The notes beneath the pieces were generated by a model. That model made no database searches. It saw only the letters and a program-made list of their open reading frames with translations, and was not told the origin of the DNA. The translations under genes were made by a program, and so were the position numbers. Source: Lysobacterales bacterium (GTDB taxonomy: Bacteria > Pseudomonadota > Gammaproteobacteria > Xanthomonadales > Rhodanobacteraceae). From it: a stretch of DNA of 64,000 bases. How positions within the stretch are numbered: position 1 is the stretch's first letter; each line of letters starts with the position of its first letter. The stretch spans positions 50,339 to 114,338 of the forward strand of contig JAJPID010000060.1 in NCBI GenBank assembly GCA_021324945.1, given 5' to 3'. Shown one piece after another: positions 19,582 through 30,148 of this stretch.

Positions 19582-20007
19582 TCAGCGGCAGGATGACGGC
19601 AAATACTTGGACTTCACCGTACCGGCGCATTTCCACACGATACTGCCCGCGGTGGTGGTCGGCGAGAGCGTCACGTTCGCGGTTTTGATGGCCGGGTTGG
19701 CCTTCGGTTGTGCATAGGCCACCGTGATCTTCCCGGCCGCCACTGTGATCGAGGAAACATAATTACCCGCGATCGAGGTCGGAGTAGGCAGGCCAGCTGA
19801 ATTGTTGCCTGGAGGATACCTACCGTTATTGGCGACGAAGTCCCAGACCGCGCTTTTGACTCCGTCGGCCAAGCCGATGCCTTCCGACACCTGCGAACGG
19901 ATCACGTAATCCTGGTACGCGGGAATCGCGAGCGCCGCCAGGATGGCGATGATCGCGATTACAATCATCAGTTCGATCAGCGTGAAACCGCCCTGCAAGG
20001 CGCGCAT
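19582..20007 (-). CDS. type IV major pilin (PilA-like), copy 2
   Basis: [49 protein letters not shown]...; C-terminal cysteine pair, ends ...KYLPSSCR. Confidence 0.96.
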   Translation of the reverse strand: MRALQGGFTLIELMIVIAIIAILAALAIPAYQDYVIRSQVSEGIGLADGVKSAVWDFVANNGRYPPGNNSAGLPTPTSIAGNYVSSITVAAGKITVAYAQPKANPAIKTANVTLSPTTTAGSIVWKCAGTVKSKYLPSSCR

Positions 20008-20060
20008 GGAAAACTCCCCTGTTCCTGACGCGTTCGATGCGATTGTCTGCGAATGTCACA

Positions 20061-20075
20061 GCAGGGAACGTGCCA
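20061..20075 (-). promoter_or_regulatory. sigma-54 promoter upstream of pilin copy 2
   Basis: Minus strand TGGCAC-GTTCC-CTGC, GG-N10-GC spacing, ~54 nt upstream of the ATG. Confidence 0.85.
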
Positions 20076-20166
20076 AGTTCAGGACCGGCGTGAACCGGGT
20101 CACGTTTCGGGTTTCTGGCACAATGGCGCGTTTCAAGCGGCCGATGGCCGCCAGGGAACCGATTGG

Positions 20167-21222
20167 ATGAAAACCCTGCTGGTCACCGGCGGCGCCGGTT
20201 TCATCGGCGGCAATTTCGTATTGCAGGCGGTGGCGGACGGATTGACGGTGGTCAATCTGGACAAGCTGACCTACGCCGGCAATCTCGATACGTTGAAGTC
20301 GCTGGAGCGTGACGGTCATCACATTTTCGTGCACGGCGACATCGGCGATCGCGCACTCGTTTCGAAGCTGCTGGTCGAACACCGGCCGGATGCGATCGTC
20401 AATTTCGCCGCCGAATCGCACGTCGACCGCTCGATCGATGGTCCGGCTGCCTTCATCGAGACCAACGTGGTCGGCACGCTATCGTTGCTGGAATGCGCGC
20501 GGAATTACTGGAAATCGCTGGATTGCGGCGGGCGCGATGCGTTCCGCCTCCTGCATGTTTCCACCGACGAGGTGTACGGCTCGCTGGGCGCCACCGGCAA
20601 ATTCACCGAAGAGACGCCGTATGCGCCGAACTCGCCGTATTCGGCCAGCAAGGCCGCGAGCGATCACCTGGTGCGCGCGTTTCATCACACCTACGGCCTG
20701 CCGGTGCTGACGACCAATTGTTCGAACAATTACGGGCCCTATCAGTTTCCGGAGAAGTTGATCCCGCTGACCATCGCCAAGGCGCTGGCCGGCGAGAAGT
20801 TGCCGGTTTACGGCGACGGCAAGAACGTGCGCGACTGGTTGTACGTGCTGGATCACTGCGCAGCCATCCGCCGCGTGCTGGAAGCGGGCCGCGTGGGCGA
20901 AACCTACAACGTCGGCGGCAATGCCGAGCGCGAGAACATCCATGTCGTGCGCACAATTTGCAAACTCCTGGACGAACGCGCGCCCTTGCCGGAGGGTCGC
21001 GCGCACGAAACGCTGATTGAATTCGTCAAGGATCGCCCCGGCCACGACCGACGTTACGCGATCGATTTCTCCAAGTTGCAGCGCGAGCTGGGTTGGCAAC
21101 CGTCGGAGACTTTTGAGAGCGGCATCGCGCGCACGGTGGATTGGTATCTCGGCAATCAGGATTGGGTGAAGCGCGTGCTGGATGGGAGTTACCGCCTGGA
21201 ACGCATCGGAGCGGCGGCGTGA
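20167..21222 (+). CDS. rmlB: dTDP-glucose 4,6-dehydratase
   Basis: [22 protein letters not shown]...[13 protein letters not shown]...[42 protein letters not shown]. Confidence 0.97.
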   Translation: MKTLLVTGGAGFIGGNFVLQAVADGLTVVNLDKLTYAGNLDTLKSLERDGHHIFVHGDIGDRALVSKLLVEHRPDAIVNFAAESHVDRSIDGPAAFIETNVVGTLSLLECARNYWKSLDCGGRDAFRLLHVSTDEVYGSLGATGKFTEETPYAPNSPYSASKAASDHLVRAFHHTYGLPVLTTNCSNNYGPYQFPEKLIPLTIAKALAGEKLPVYGDGKNVRDWLYVLDHCAAIRRVLEAGRVGETYNVGGNAERENIHVVRTICKLLDERAPLPEGRAHETLIEFVKDRPGHDRRYAIDFSKLQRELGWQPSETFESGIARTVDWYLGNQDWVKRVLDGSYRLERIGAAA

Positions 21223-22106
21223 CCACGAAGAAGGGAATCATCCTCGCAGGCGGTTCTGGCACGCGCCTGTACCCGGTGACGCAGGCGATCAGCAAGCAAT
21301 TGCTGCCGGTGTACGACAAGCCGATGATCTACTACCCGCTCTCGGTGCTGATGCTGGCCGGCATCCGCGAGGTATTGGTGATCAATACACCGCACGAACA
21401 GGTGCTGTTCAAGAATCTGTTGGGCGACGGTTCGCGCTGGGGTATCAAGATCGAGTACGCGGTGCAGCCCGCGCCGGAAGGGTTGGCGCAGGCGTTCCTG
21501 ATCGGCCGCGATTTCATCGCCGGACAATCCAGTTGTCTGATCCTGGGCGACAACATCTTCTACGGCCACGGTCTGACCGAGCTGCTGCAACGCGCGGCCT
21601 CGCGCACACGTGGCGCGACGGTGTTCGGTTACTGGGTGCGCGATCCGGAGCGTTACGGCGTGGCGCAATTCGATGACTTCGGCCGCGTGATCGGACTGGA
21701 AGAAAAACCGGCCAAACCCAAATCGAATTACGCGGTCACCGGCTTGTATTTCTACGACGAACGCGTGTGCGATTTTGCCGCACAGTTGAAGCCATCCGCG
21801 CGCGGCGAACTGGAGATTACAGATCTCAATCGCTGCTATCTGAACGACGGTTCGCTGATGCTGGAACAACTCGGCCGCGGCTACGCGTGGCTGGACACCG
21901 GCACGCACGAATCGATGATGGATGCTGGCAATTACATCGCCACGGTGGAGAACCGGCAGGGATTGAAAGTGTGCTGCCCGGAAGAGGTCGCTTATCTGAA
22001 CGGATGGATCGACGCGGATCAGGTGCGCGAACTGGCCAAGCCGCTTGCCAAAACGGGCTACGGACAATATCTGCTGCAACTGATCGAGCAAGGCGTTGCG
22101 AAATGA
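21219..22106 (+). CDS. rmlA: glucose-1-phosphate thymidylyltransferase
   Basis: GTG start overlapping rmlB stop; [54 protein letters not shown]. Confidence 0.97.
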   Translation: MTTKKGIILAGGSGTRLYPVTQAISKQLLPVYDKPMIYYPLSVLMLAGIREVLVINTPHEQVLFKNLLGDGSRWGIKIEYAVQPAPEGLAQAFLIGRDFIAGQSSCLILGDNIFYGHGLTELLQRAASRTRGATVFGYWVRDPERYGVAQFDDFGRVIGLEEKPAKPKSNYAVTGLYFYDERVCDFAAQLKPSARGELEITDLNRCYLNDGSLMLEQLGRGYAWLDTGTHESMMDAGNYIATVENRQGLKVCCPEEVAYLNGWIDADQVRELAKPLAKTGYGQYLLQLIEQGVAK

Positions 22107-22675
22107 CTGTGCCGCAACTGAAACGCATCGATACGGAATTGCCTGGTTGCTGCATCGTGGAACCGGTGGTGTTCGGCGACGCGCGCGGATTCTTCTACGA
22201 GACTTTCAACGCGGAGAAATACGCGGGCATCGGCATCGAGGCGCGCTTCGTGCAGTCCAATGTCTCCCGCTCGATGAAGGGCGTGCTGCGGGGCCTGCAC
22301 TATCAGTGGCCGAGGCCGCAAGGCAAGCTGGTCGGCGTGCTGGATGGCGAGGTGTACGACGTGGCGGTGGATATCCGCCGCGGCTCGCCGACCTTCGGTC
22401 GCTGGACAGCAGCCATGCTGACTGCCGACAACAAGCGCCAGTTCTGGATACCCGAAGGGTTCGCGCACGGCTTCTGCGTGGTCAGCGATTACGCGACATT
22501 TGTCTATCAATGCACCGCGGTATACGACCGCGCCGCAGATGCGGGCCTGCGCTGGAACGATGCGAGTCTCGCGATCGACTGGCCGGTGGCCGAGCCGCTG
22601 CTCTCCGACAAGGATCGGGTCGCGCCATTTCTTTGCGAAGTGCCTGCCGACAGATTGCCTTTGTACGACCCATGA
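22103..22675 (+). CDS. rmlC: dTDP-4-dehydrorhamnose 3,5-epimerase
   Basis: [68 protein letters not shown]. Confidence 0.96.
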   Translation: MTVPQLKRIDTELPGCCIVEPVVFGDARGFFYETFNAEKYAGIGIEARFVQSNVSRSMKGVLRGLHYQWPRPQGKLVGVLDGEVYDVAVDIRRGSPTFGRWTAAMLTADNKRQFWIPEGFAHGFCVVSDYATFVYQCTAVYDRAADAGLRWNDASLAIDWPVAEPLLSDKDRVAPFLCEVPADRLPLYDP

Positions 22676-23655
22676 GCGTCGCGTGCATTCTGCTGCTGGG
22701 CGCGAATGGCCAAGTCGGCCACGCGCTGCGGTTCGCGTTGCGCAACACCGCGAGCGAACTGAGGCCGGTCTTTCCGCGAAGAACCGCCGCACCGCATAAC
22801 GGTCTGATCTGTGCCACCCGCGACGGCAAGCTCGATGGCACAGAATGCGAGCGCATCGATCTTACCGATCTCGAGGGCCTGCGCGCGAAACTGGATCGCA
22901 TCGACCCCGATCTGATCGTCAACGCCGCGGCTTACACCGCGGTCGATCGCGCGGAGGACGAGCCGGATCTCGCGATGCGCGTCAACGCGCAAGCCGTCGG
23001 CGTGTTGGGCGAATGGGCGGCGCGGCACGACGCGCGCGTGCTGCATTACTCCACCGATTATGTTTTCGACGGCAAAGCGAAAAGCCCTTATCGCGAAGAC
23101 GATACGCCACATCCGCTTGGCGCATACGGCCGTTCCAAACTCGCGGGCGAATTGGCCCTGCGTGCCAGCGGTTGTTCGCACCTGATCCTGCGCACGGCCT
23201 GGGTGTACGCACCGCGCGGACACAATTTCCTGCGTACGATGTTGCGCTTGGCCGGCGAGCGCGGCACTTTGCGCGTAGTGGATGATCAAATCGGCGCGCC
23301 CACTCCAGCCGAGTTAATCGCGCGCGTCACCGCGCAAATCATCCCGCGCTGGTTCAACGTCGATCACGGAGACATGACCGAACACTCGCTGGATGGCGTG
23401 TATCACCTGACCAGCACCGGCGAAACGAGCTGGTGCGAATTCGCGCGAGCCATTTTCGTGCGTGCGCAGCATGCCGGCTTGCTCGCGCGCGTGCCGCAAG
23501 TCGTCGCGATCAAGACCGCGGAATATCCGACCCGAGCGCAGCGTCCGGCTTACTCCGTGCTCGACACCACGCGTCTGCGCGAAACCTTCGGCGTGACGCC
23601 GCAAGACTGGCGCGAAGGGCTGGGTGGCGTTTTCCAAGATCTGGCCGCCGGTTGA
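22672..23655 (+). CDS. rmlD: dTDP-4-dehydrorhamnose reductase
   Basis: [20 protein letters not shown]...DLIVNAAAYTAVDRAEDEPDLAMRVNAQAVGVL...HYSTDYVFDG. Confidence 0.95.
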   Translation: MSVACILLLGANGQVGHALRFALRNTASELRPVFPRRTAAPHNGLICATRDGKLDGTECERIDLTDLEGLRAKLDRIDPDLIVNAAAYTAVDRAEDEPDLAMRVNAQAVGVLGEWAARHDARVLHYSTDYVFDGKAKSPYREDDTPHPLGAYGRSKLAGELALRASGCSHLILRTAWVYAPRGHNFLRTMLRLAGERGTLRVVDDQIGAPTPAELIARVTAQIIPRWFNVDHGDMTEHSLDGVYHLTSTGETSWCEFARAIFVRAQHAGLLARVPQVVAIKTAEYPTRAQRPAYSVLDTTRLRETFGVTPQDWREGLGGVFQDLAAG

Positions 23656-23722
23656 TTCCTGCTGCCGCGCGGTTCTAGCATCGTGCGGGCGCCGTTGGGG
23701 CGGCGCGACGATGGGGGCAAAG

Positions 23723-25732
23723 ATGAAATTCGTACGAGCCTTGGTCGCGCTGGTGCTGTGCGGCTGCGCTGGCATTTCCTTCGCAGATCCGGTTTCGTTC
23801 GCGGAGCTTGCGAAACACGCGCAATTCAAGATGATGAAGATTTCGCCGGACGGTAAACACATCGCGGCGACTTCGACGTTGAAGAACGGCCAGACCGTTC
23901 TGACATTGATGGGCTTTGATAACGGCAAGGTGAACCTGCTGAGCAATATTGTTCCGCGCCAGACTGAAGATGTTCTGGAATTCTGGTGGGCTTCGCCCAA
24001 CCGTGTGCTTTACACCGAAGCCGAGCACGACGGCGGCTGGGACATACCGATACCGACAGGCGAGCTCTACGCGGTGAACGCCGACGGCGACGATCCCGAG
24101 ATCTTGTACGGTTATCGCAAGGAAGGACAGCAGACCGGAACGCACATCCAGCAGGTCACGGCCGAGTACGGCAGCGCGACGTTTCTGTCACGCATCAACG
24201 GCGATGACAATCATGTACTGGTTACCATCACCGACTGGGAAGCCTCGGGTTCGGCGGGTGCGTTCACCGCCGTGTACAAGATGGACGTGCGCGATGGCCG
24301 TAAGGTGAAGGTGGCCACTGCGCCGGTGCGGCAGGCGGAGTATCTCGCCGATCATCAGGGCCACGTGAGATTTGCCAGCAGCGACGATCTCGAAGGCAAC
24401 CGCAAGATCTACATGCGCCCGGTGGACGGCGGAGACTGGCAGTTGCTGGGCGAGGCGAGCGCCGATCGGGACTGGCCGATCGCCTTCAGCGCCGATGACA
24501 CCGCGGTCTGGTTCACCTGCCGCACGGCCAATGCCTTTGGCGTATGCCGCTTCGATCCGGCGACGCAGAAGATGACGCCGGCATGGAGCAATCCCAATGT
24601 CGAGGGCGATCTGGCGCAGGGTCTGGCCGAAGATTCGGTGATGGGAGTGCGCTTCGAGGATGGTCGCCCCGCGTTGTCCGTCTTCGATTCGAATTCACCG
24701 GATGCGAAAGCGCTGATCGATTTGATGAAGCAGTATCCCGGCGAAGACGTGCGGTTCGTCTCGGGTAGCGACGACGGCAGCAAGGCGATCGCGCTGGTTG
24801 AGGCGGACGCCGACCCGGGCACGTTTTTTCTCTACGACCGCGCCAGCGACAAGTTCACGCCGCTCTTGCAGCGCGCGGGCTGGATCGATCCTACCCAAAT
24901 GGCGCGCAAGACGCCGATCGAACTGAACGCACGCGACGGTTTGAAATTGCGTGGTTACCTTACGTATCCGCCCGGACAGGAGAGTGCCAAGAAACTACCG
25001 ATGGTCGTGTTCGTACACGGTGGTCCGTACGGCATCCGGGACGATTGGGACTACGATCCCTACGTGCAGGCACTCGCTACGCGGGGTTATGCGGTACTGC
25101 AGGTGAACTATCGCGGCTCCGGTGGCTACGGCTACGACTTCATCAAAGCCGGTTATCACGAATGGGGCGGCAAGATGCAGGACGATGTCACCGACGCCAC
25201 GCGCTGGGCGATCCAGCAGGGCATCGCCGATCCTCAGCGCATCTGCATCTATGGTGGCAGCTACGGCGGCTATGCCGCGCTGGAAGGGGCGGTCAAGGAA
25301 CCCGATCTGTACAAGTGCGCCATCGGCTACGTCGGTGTGTACGACCTGCCGATGATGGAAAGCCGCAAGGATGCCGCGCAAACGCAATACGCCGCGGCGT
25401 ACTGGAAACGCACCATGGGTTCCGATGCCACCGTGCTGGCGCAGCATTCGCCGATCTATCAGTTGAACGCGCTCAAGGCACGGGTCATGCTGATCGTCGG
25501 TGGGCAGGACAAGATTGTCCTGCCGGTGCAGGGAAAGAATCTGCACATGGCACTGCTGGAACGTCGCGTGCCGCACGAATGGCTCTACCAGCCTGACGAA
25601 TGGCACGGCTTCTACGACGAAGGCCATATCGCCGATTTGTTCGAGAAGGTGGATGCGTTCCTGGATGCGAGCATTGGATCGGCCGTAATGACAAATCCGA
25701 GCGCTGCCACGAATTCATCGGCGACGCATTGA
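23723..25732 (+). CDS. secreted S9 family peptidase (prolyl oligopeptidase-like)
   Basis: Signal peptide MKFVRALVALVLCGCAGISFA; ...PMVVFVHGGPYGIRDDWDYDPYVQALATRGYAVLQVNYRGSGGYG...ICIYGGSYGGYAALEG. Confidence 0.9.
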   Translation: MKFVRALVALVLCGCAGISFADPVSFAELAKHAQFKMMKISPDGKHIAATSTLKNGQTVLTLMGFDNGKVNLLSNIVPRQTEDVLEFWWASPNRVLYTEAEHDGGWDIPIPTGELYAVNADGDDPEILYGYRKEGQQTGTHIQQVTAEYGSATFLSRINGDDNHVLVTITDWEASGSAGAFTAVYKMDVRDGRKVKVATAPVRQAEYLADHQGHVRFASSDDLEGNRKIYMRPVDGGDWQLLGEASADRDWPIAFSADDTAVWFTCRTANAFGVCRFDPATQKMTPAWSNPNVEGDLAQGLAEDSVMGVRFEDGRPALSVFDSNSPDAKALIDLMKQYPGEDVRFVSGSDDGSKAIALVEADADPGTFFLYDRASDKFTPLLQRAGWIDPTQMARKTPIELNARDGLKLRGYLTYPPGQESAKKLPMVVFVHGGPYGIRDDWDYDPYVQALATRGYAVLQVNYRGSGGYGYDFIKAGYHEWGGKMQDDVTDATRWAIQQGIADPQRICIYGGSYGGYAALEGAVKEPDLYKCAIGYVGVYDLPMMESRKDAAQTQYAAAYWKRTMGSDATVLAQHSPIYQLNALKARVMLIVGGQDKIVLPVQGKNLHMALLERRVPHEWLYQPDEWHGFYDEGHIADLFEKVDAFLDASIGSAVMTNPSAATNSSATH

Positions 25733-25974
25733 CGCAAAAGCCGGGACTCGGGGCTCGCGACTCGGAAGAGGGTAGTAGCCTTGGTCGTCCTTTCCGGGGC
25801 TGTCGCGGATGCAATACGCGGCAAAACCCAGAATCCAGCTTTTGCTCGTCACGAATGAAAAGCTTGTTTTGCGTCGGATTTGGTCCGAAGCAGGCCCGAA
25901 TGCAAGTTTGTGCAGTCTTGCGCGGAGGCAAATCGCGCCTTACCGTTGGCGCTTCCTCGCTGCGGGAACCGACG

Positions 25975-28023
25975 ATGAAATCCCAATTCGCTGCATGGGC
26001 GGTGGTGCTTGCGCTCGCACCGGTGCTGGCCTTCGCCGCGCCGCATCCGTTCAACGCGCACGACCTGGTGATGATGGATCGCGTGTCCGATCCGCATCTT
26101 TCGCCGGACGGTTCGCGTGTCGCCTTCTCGGTGCGCAGCACCGATTACGCCGCCAACAAGGGCGTCAACAGCGTGTGGGTGCTCGATTTGAACAGGACCG
26201 GCGCGAAACCGCAGCGTGCCACCGATCCTGAATTGAGCGCGAGCAGCGGACGTTTTTCGCCGGATGGCAAGACACTTTACTTCCTCGGCACCAAGGGCAA
26301 CAGCACGCAACTATGGTCGATGCCCGCCGCCGGCGGCACGCCGCATCAAGTGACGCATTTGCCGGTCGATATCGACAACTACCGCATCTCGCCGGACGGC
26401 AAGCAACTGCTGTTCTCTGCGCAGGTGTTCGAGGATTGCAAGGATCTCGCGTGCACCAAGGAGCGGCTGGAAGCGCAGAAGAAGGACAAGGCGACGGGCC
26501 GCATCTACGACCGTTTGTTCGTGCGCCATTGGGACACGTGGTCGGATCACCGCCGCTCGCAGCTTTTCATCATGTCGTTGAACGGCACGCAGCCGATCCG
26601 CTTGTCCCAAGGTATCGACGGTGACGTGCCCAGCAAGCCGTTCGGCGACGAGGGCGAGTACTACTTCTCGCCGGACGGCAAGACGGTGTATTTCGACGTG
26701 CGCATCGCCGGTACCAGCGAGCCGTGGTCCACCAATTTCGACATCTATTCGGTGGCAAGCGACGGATCATCGCCACCGCGCAATCTCACCGCAGACAACA
26801 AGGCCTGGGATGCCGCGCCATTGCCTTCGCGTGACGGCAAGACGCTTTATTACTTGGCGATGAGGACGCCAGGTTTCGAAGCCGATCGCTTTGCGATCAT
26901 GGCGATGGATCTCGCGACCGGCGAAAAACACGAAATCGATCCGCAGTGGGACCGCTCGCCGAGCGGCTTGTCGTTGTCGGACGATGGCGAGACCTTGTAT
27001 GCCACCGGGGACGATCACGGCGCCCATCCATTGTTCGCAATCGATATCGCCAGCGGCAAGGCCACGCAGATTTTTGGCGACGGCGACATCGGCGGCTACG
27101 ACGTGGCCGGCAATCGCATCGTCGCCGCGCGCTCGGATTTTCAGCATCCGGCCGATCTGTACGAAATGGATGCGCAAGGCGGTAATGTCGCGCAGATCAC
27201 GCATTTCAACGCAGATCGTCTGGCTGACATCCAGTTTGGCGACGCGCAGTGGTTCACCTTCAAGGGCGCCAAGGGCGATGAGGTGCAGGGTTACGTGATG
27301 AAGCCGGCCGGTTTTGAGCCGGGCAAGAAATACCCAGTCGCATTCTTGATCCACGGCGGCCCGCAGGGCGAATGGTTGAACGAATTCCACTACCGCTGGA
27401 ATCCGGAAGCTTTCGCCGGCGCAGGCTTCGCGGTCGTGGCGATCAATTTCCACGGTTCGACCGGCTACGGCCAAAAGTTCACGGACGAGATTTCCGGCGA
27501 CTGGGGTGGTGCGCCGCTGGAAGACCTGAAAAAAGGCTGGGCCTACGCGCTGAACAACTTCTCTTTCCTCGATGGCAACAATGCCTGCGCGTTGGGCGCG
27601 AGCTACGGCGGCTACATGGTTTACTGGATCGCCGGCGTGTGGAACCAGCCGTGGAAATGTCTGGTCGATCACGACGGCGTGTTCGACACGCGCATGATGT
27701 ATTACGCCACCGACGAATTGTGGTTCGAGGAACACGAAAATGGCGGCACGCAGTTCGAGCATCCGGAGAACTACGAGAAGTTCAATCCTTTGAACTACGT
27801 CAAGGACTGGCGCGTGCCGATGCTGGTGATCCACTCAGGCCACGACTACCGCATTCCGGAGACACAAGGCTTGGGCGCGTTCACCGCGCTACAACGCCGC
27901 GGCATCCCGAGCGAACTGCTCTACTTCCCGGATGAAAGCCACTGGGTCGCAAAACCGCAGAACAGCGTGCTGTGGCACGACACGGTGATCGGGTGGTTGA
28001 GGAAATGGACGGCTCCGTCGTAA
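25975..28023 (+). CDS. secreted S9 family peptidase (DPP-like)
   Basis: MKSQFAAWAVVLALAPVLAFAAPHPFNAHDLVMMDRVSDPHLSPDGSRVAFSVRS...CALGASYGGYMVYWIAG; trimmed to ATG at 25975. Confidence 0.92.
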   Translation: MKSQFAAWAVVLALAPVLAFAAPHPFNAHDLVMMDRVSDPHLSPDGSRVAFSVRSTDYAANKGVNSVWVLDLNRTGAKPQRATDPELSASSGRFSPDGKTLYFLGTKGNSTQLWSMPAAGGTPHQVTHLPVDIDNYRISPDGKQLLFSAQVFEDCKDLACTKERLEAQKKDKATGRIYDRLFVRHWDTWSDHRRSQLFIMSLNGTQPIRLSQGIDGDVPSKPFGDEGEYYFSPDGKTVYFDVRIAGTSEPWSTNFDIYSVASDGSSPPRNLTADNKAWDAAPLPSRDGKTLYYLAMRTPGFEADRFAIMAMDLATGEKHEIDPQWDRSPSGLSLSDDGETLYATGDDHGAHPLFAIDIASGKATQIFGDGDIGGYDVAGNRIVAARSDFQHPADLYEMDAQGGNVAQITHFNADRLADIQFGDAQWFTFKGAKGDEVQGYVMKPAGFEPGKKYPVAFLIHGGPQGEWLNEFHYRWNPEAFAGAGFAVVAINFHGSTGYGQKFTDEISGDWGGAPLEDLKKGWAYALNNFSFLDGNNACALGASYGGYMVYWIAGVWNQPWKCLVDHDGVFDTRMMYYATDELWFEEHENGGTQFEHPENYEKFNPLNYVKDWRVPMLVIHSGHDYRIPETQGLGAFTALQRRGIPSELLYFPDESHWVAKPQNSVLWHDTVIGWLRKWTAPS

Positions 28024-28082
28024 AGCAGATTCCGTTTTCGTTCGTGATAAAGCCGCGAACGGAACCGGAATGACGGCAGGTT

Positions 28083-29987
28083 TTACACCGCATCTCGCAG
28101 CGTATTTTCTTGACGTGCGAATTGCGGGAAGCGTGCGAGGATCGCGCGACGGATTCCGGCCGCATCGAGTCCGGCTTGCGCCAGTAATTCCTCGCGGCTG
28201 CCGTGTTCCAGGAATTCGTCCGGCAGGCCCAGATGCAGCAGCGGCAGTTCGATTCCGTGCGCGTCCAGCACCTCGGCCACAGCCGAACCCGCGCCGCCGG
28301 CGATCACATTGTCTTCCAGCGTGACCAGTGCCTCGTACGTGCGCGTGAGTTTCAGGATCAATTCCTCATCCAGCGGTTTGACGAAGCGCATGTTGATCAC
28401 GCAGGCGTCGAGCTCCGCGCCGATTTCTTCGGCCGGAGCGACCATGCAACCGAAGGCGAGCAGCGCCAGGCCGCGACCGTGCCGTCGCACCTGCGCGCGG
28501 CCGATCGGCAATGTCGTCAGTTCGCGCTCGATCACCACACCCGGACCGGATCCGCGCGGATAACGCACGGCCGCGGGTCCATCGTGACGAAACCCCGTCG
28601 TCAGCATCTGCCGGCATTCGTTTTCGTCGGCCGGTGCCATCACGACCAGGTTCGGAATGCAGCGCAGGTACGACAGATCGAAACTCCCCGCGTGGGTCGG
28701 ACCGTCGGGGCCGACCACACCGGCACGGTCGACCGCGAACAGCACGGGAAGACCCTGCAATGCAATATCGTGGATCAATTGATCGTAAGCGCGTTGCAGG
28801 AAAGTCGAATAGATCGCCACCACCGGATGCGCGCCTTCGCAAGCCATGCCGGCTGCGAGCGTCACCGCGTGCTGCTCGGCGATCGCGACATCGAAATAGC
28901 GGTCCGGAAATTCCTTCGAGAACCGCACCAGACCAGAGCCCTCGCGCATCGCCGGCGTGATGCCGTAGAGGTTCGCGTCGCTTGCCGCCATGTCGCACAG
29001 CCAGTCGCCAAACACTTCGGTGTAGGTAATTTTTTTCGGCGCGGAGGACGCCTTCTTCACCACGCCCTGTTTGGGGTCGAACGGTGACACTGCGTGATAT
29101 TCGATTTGCGCGCGCTCCGCAGGTTCGTAACCCTTACCCTTGGTGGTGATCACGTGCAGCAGTTGCGGGCCGCGCAGTTGCTTCACCGTCTTCAGCGAAT
29201 GCAGCAGCAAGGGCAGATCGTGGCCGTCGATCGGTCCGGTGTAGTGGAAGCCCAGTTCTTCGAACAGCGTGCTCGGCACGAACATGCCCTTGGCGTGCTC
29301 TTCCCAGCGGCGGAAAAAGCGCCACAGCAGCGAGCGCGGACTCAGTGCGCGCTTGGCGCCTTCGCGCAGACGGTTCAAACGCCGGCTCGCAAGCAGCCGC
29401 GCCAGCATCTTCGTCGTCGCACCGACGTTTTCCGAAATCGACATGCCGTTGTCGTTGAGGATCACCAGCATGTCCGGCTCGATATCGCCACCGTGATTCA
29501 GCGCTTCGAACGCCATGCCGGCGGTCATCGCGCCGTCGCCGATCACCGCCACGATTTTCCGATCGTCGCCTTTGCGCTGCGCGGCGATCGCCATGCCGAG
29601 TGCCGCGGAAATCGAGGTGGACGAATGGCCCACGCCGAAGGTGTCGTATTCGCTTTCGGCGCGCTTAGGAAAAGGCGCAAGGCCGTCCTTCTGCTTGATC
29701 GTGGTAATCGCGTCGCGCCGGCCGGTCAGGATCTTGTGCGGGTAGCACTGATGACCGACATCCCAGACGATGCGGTCGCGCGGCGTGTCGTAGAGATATT
29801 GCAGCGCGATGGTCAACTCGACCACACCCAGACCCGCGCCGAAATGTCCGCCCACGCTCGCCACAGATTCGATCAGGTACGCGCGCAATTCTTCCGCCAG
29901 CTCCGGCAGTTGATCCTCGCGCAGTTTTTTCAGATCCGCCGGCGAGTCGATTTTCGAGAGCAACGGATAACGGAAGGGGTCGATCAT
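28083..29987 (-). CDS. dxs: 1-deoxy-D-xylulose-5-phosphate synthase
   Basis: [92 protein letters not shown]. Confidence 0.98.
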   Translation of the reverse strand: MIDPFRYPLLSKIDSPADLKKLREDQLPELAEELRAYLIESVASVGGHFGAGLGVVELTIALQYLYDTPRDRIVWDVGHQCYPHKILTGRRDAITTIKQKDGLAPFPKRAESEYDTFGVGHSSTSISAALGMAIAAQRKGDDRKIVAVIGDGAMTAGMAFEALNHGGDIEPDMLVILNDNGMSISENVGATTKMLARLLASRRLNRLREGAKRALSPRSLLWRFFRRWEEHAKGMFVPSTLFEELGFHYTGPIDGHDLPLLLHSLKTVKQLRGPQLLHVITTKGKGYEPAERAQIEYHAVSPFDPKQGVVKKASSAPKKITYTEVFGDWLCDMAASDANLYGITPAMREGSGLVRFSKEFPDRYFDVAIAEQHAVTLAAGMACEGAHPVVAIYSTFLQRAYDQLIHDIALQGLPVLFAVDRAGVVGPDGPTHAGSFDLSYLRCIPNLVVMAPADENECRQMLTTGFRHDGPAAVRYPRGSGPGVVIERELTTLPIGRAQVRRHGRGLALLAFGCMVAPAEEIGAELDACVINMRFVKPLDEELILKLTRTYEALVTLEDNVIAGGAGSAVAEVLDAHGIELPLLHLGLPDEFLEHGSREELLAQAGLDAAGIRRAILARFPQFARQENTLRDAV

Positions 29988-30148
29988 GCGTCTATTGTTG
30001 GGTGGTAACGCGGGCACGCGCAAGCAGAAATCGTGGCGAATCGCCGCAAGCGGCGCATTGGCAAGCAATCGTCCCTGATACGCCTGCCGGCCCGCACGTT
30101 CTCATGCGCACGCTCGCCGGCGCGAGATGTGATTCAACGCATTTCGTG

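Noticed and set aside
20117-20135. Plus-strand TGGCACAATGGCGC as a sigma-54 promoter for rmlB
   Set aside because: GG to GC spacing is 9 nt, not 10
26767-27834. 355-aa minus-strand ORF
   Set aside because: Antisense shadow of the second S9 peptidase
28066-28078. Short CCGGAATGACG motif (also near 33415 and 47577) as a mobile repeat
   Set aside because: Only ~11 bp shared; too short to claim a family without a genome-wide count
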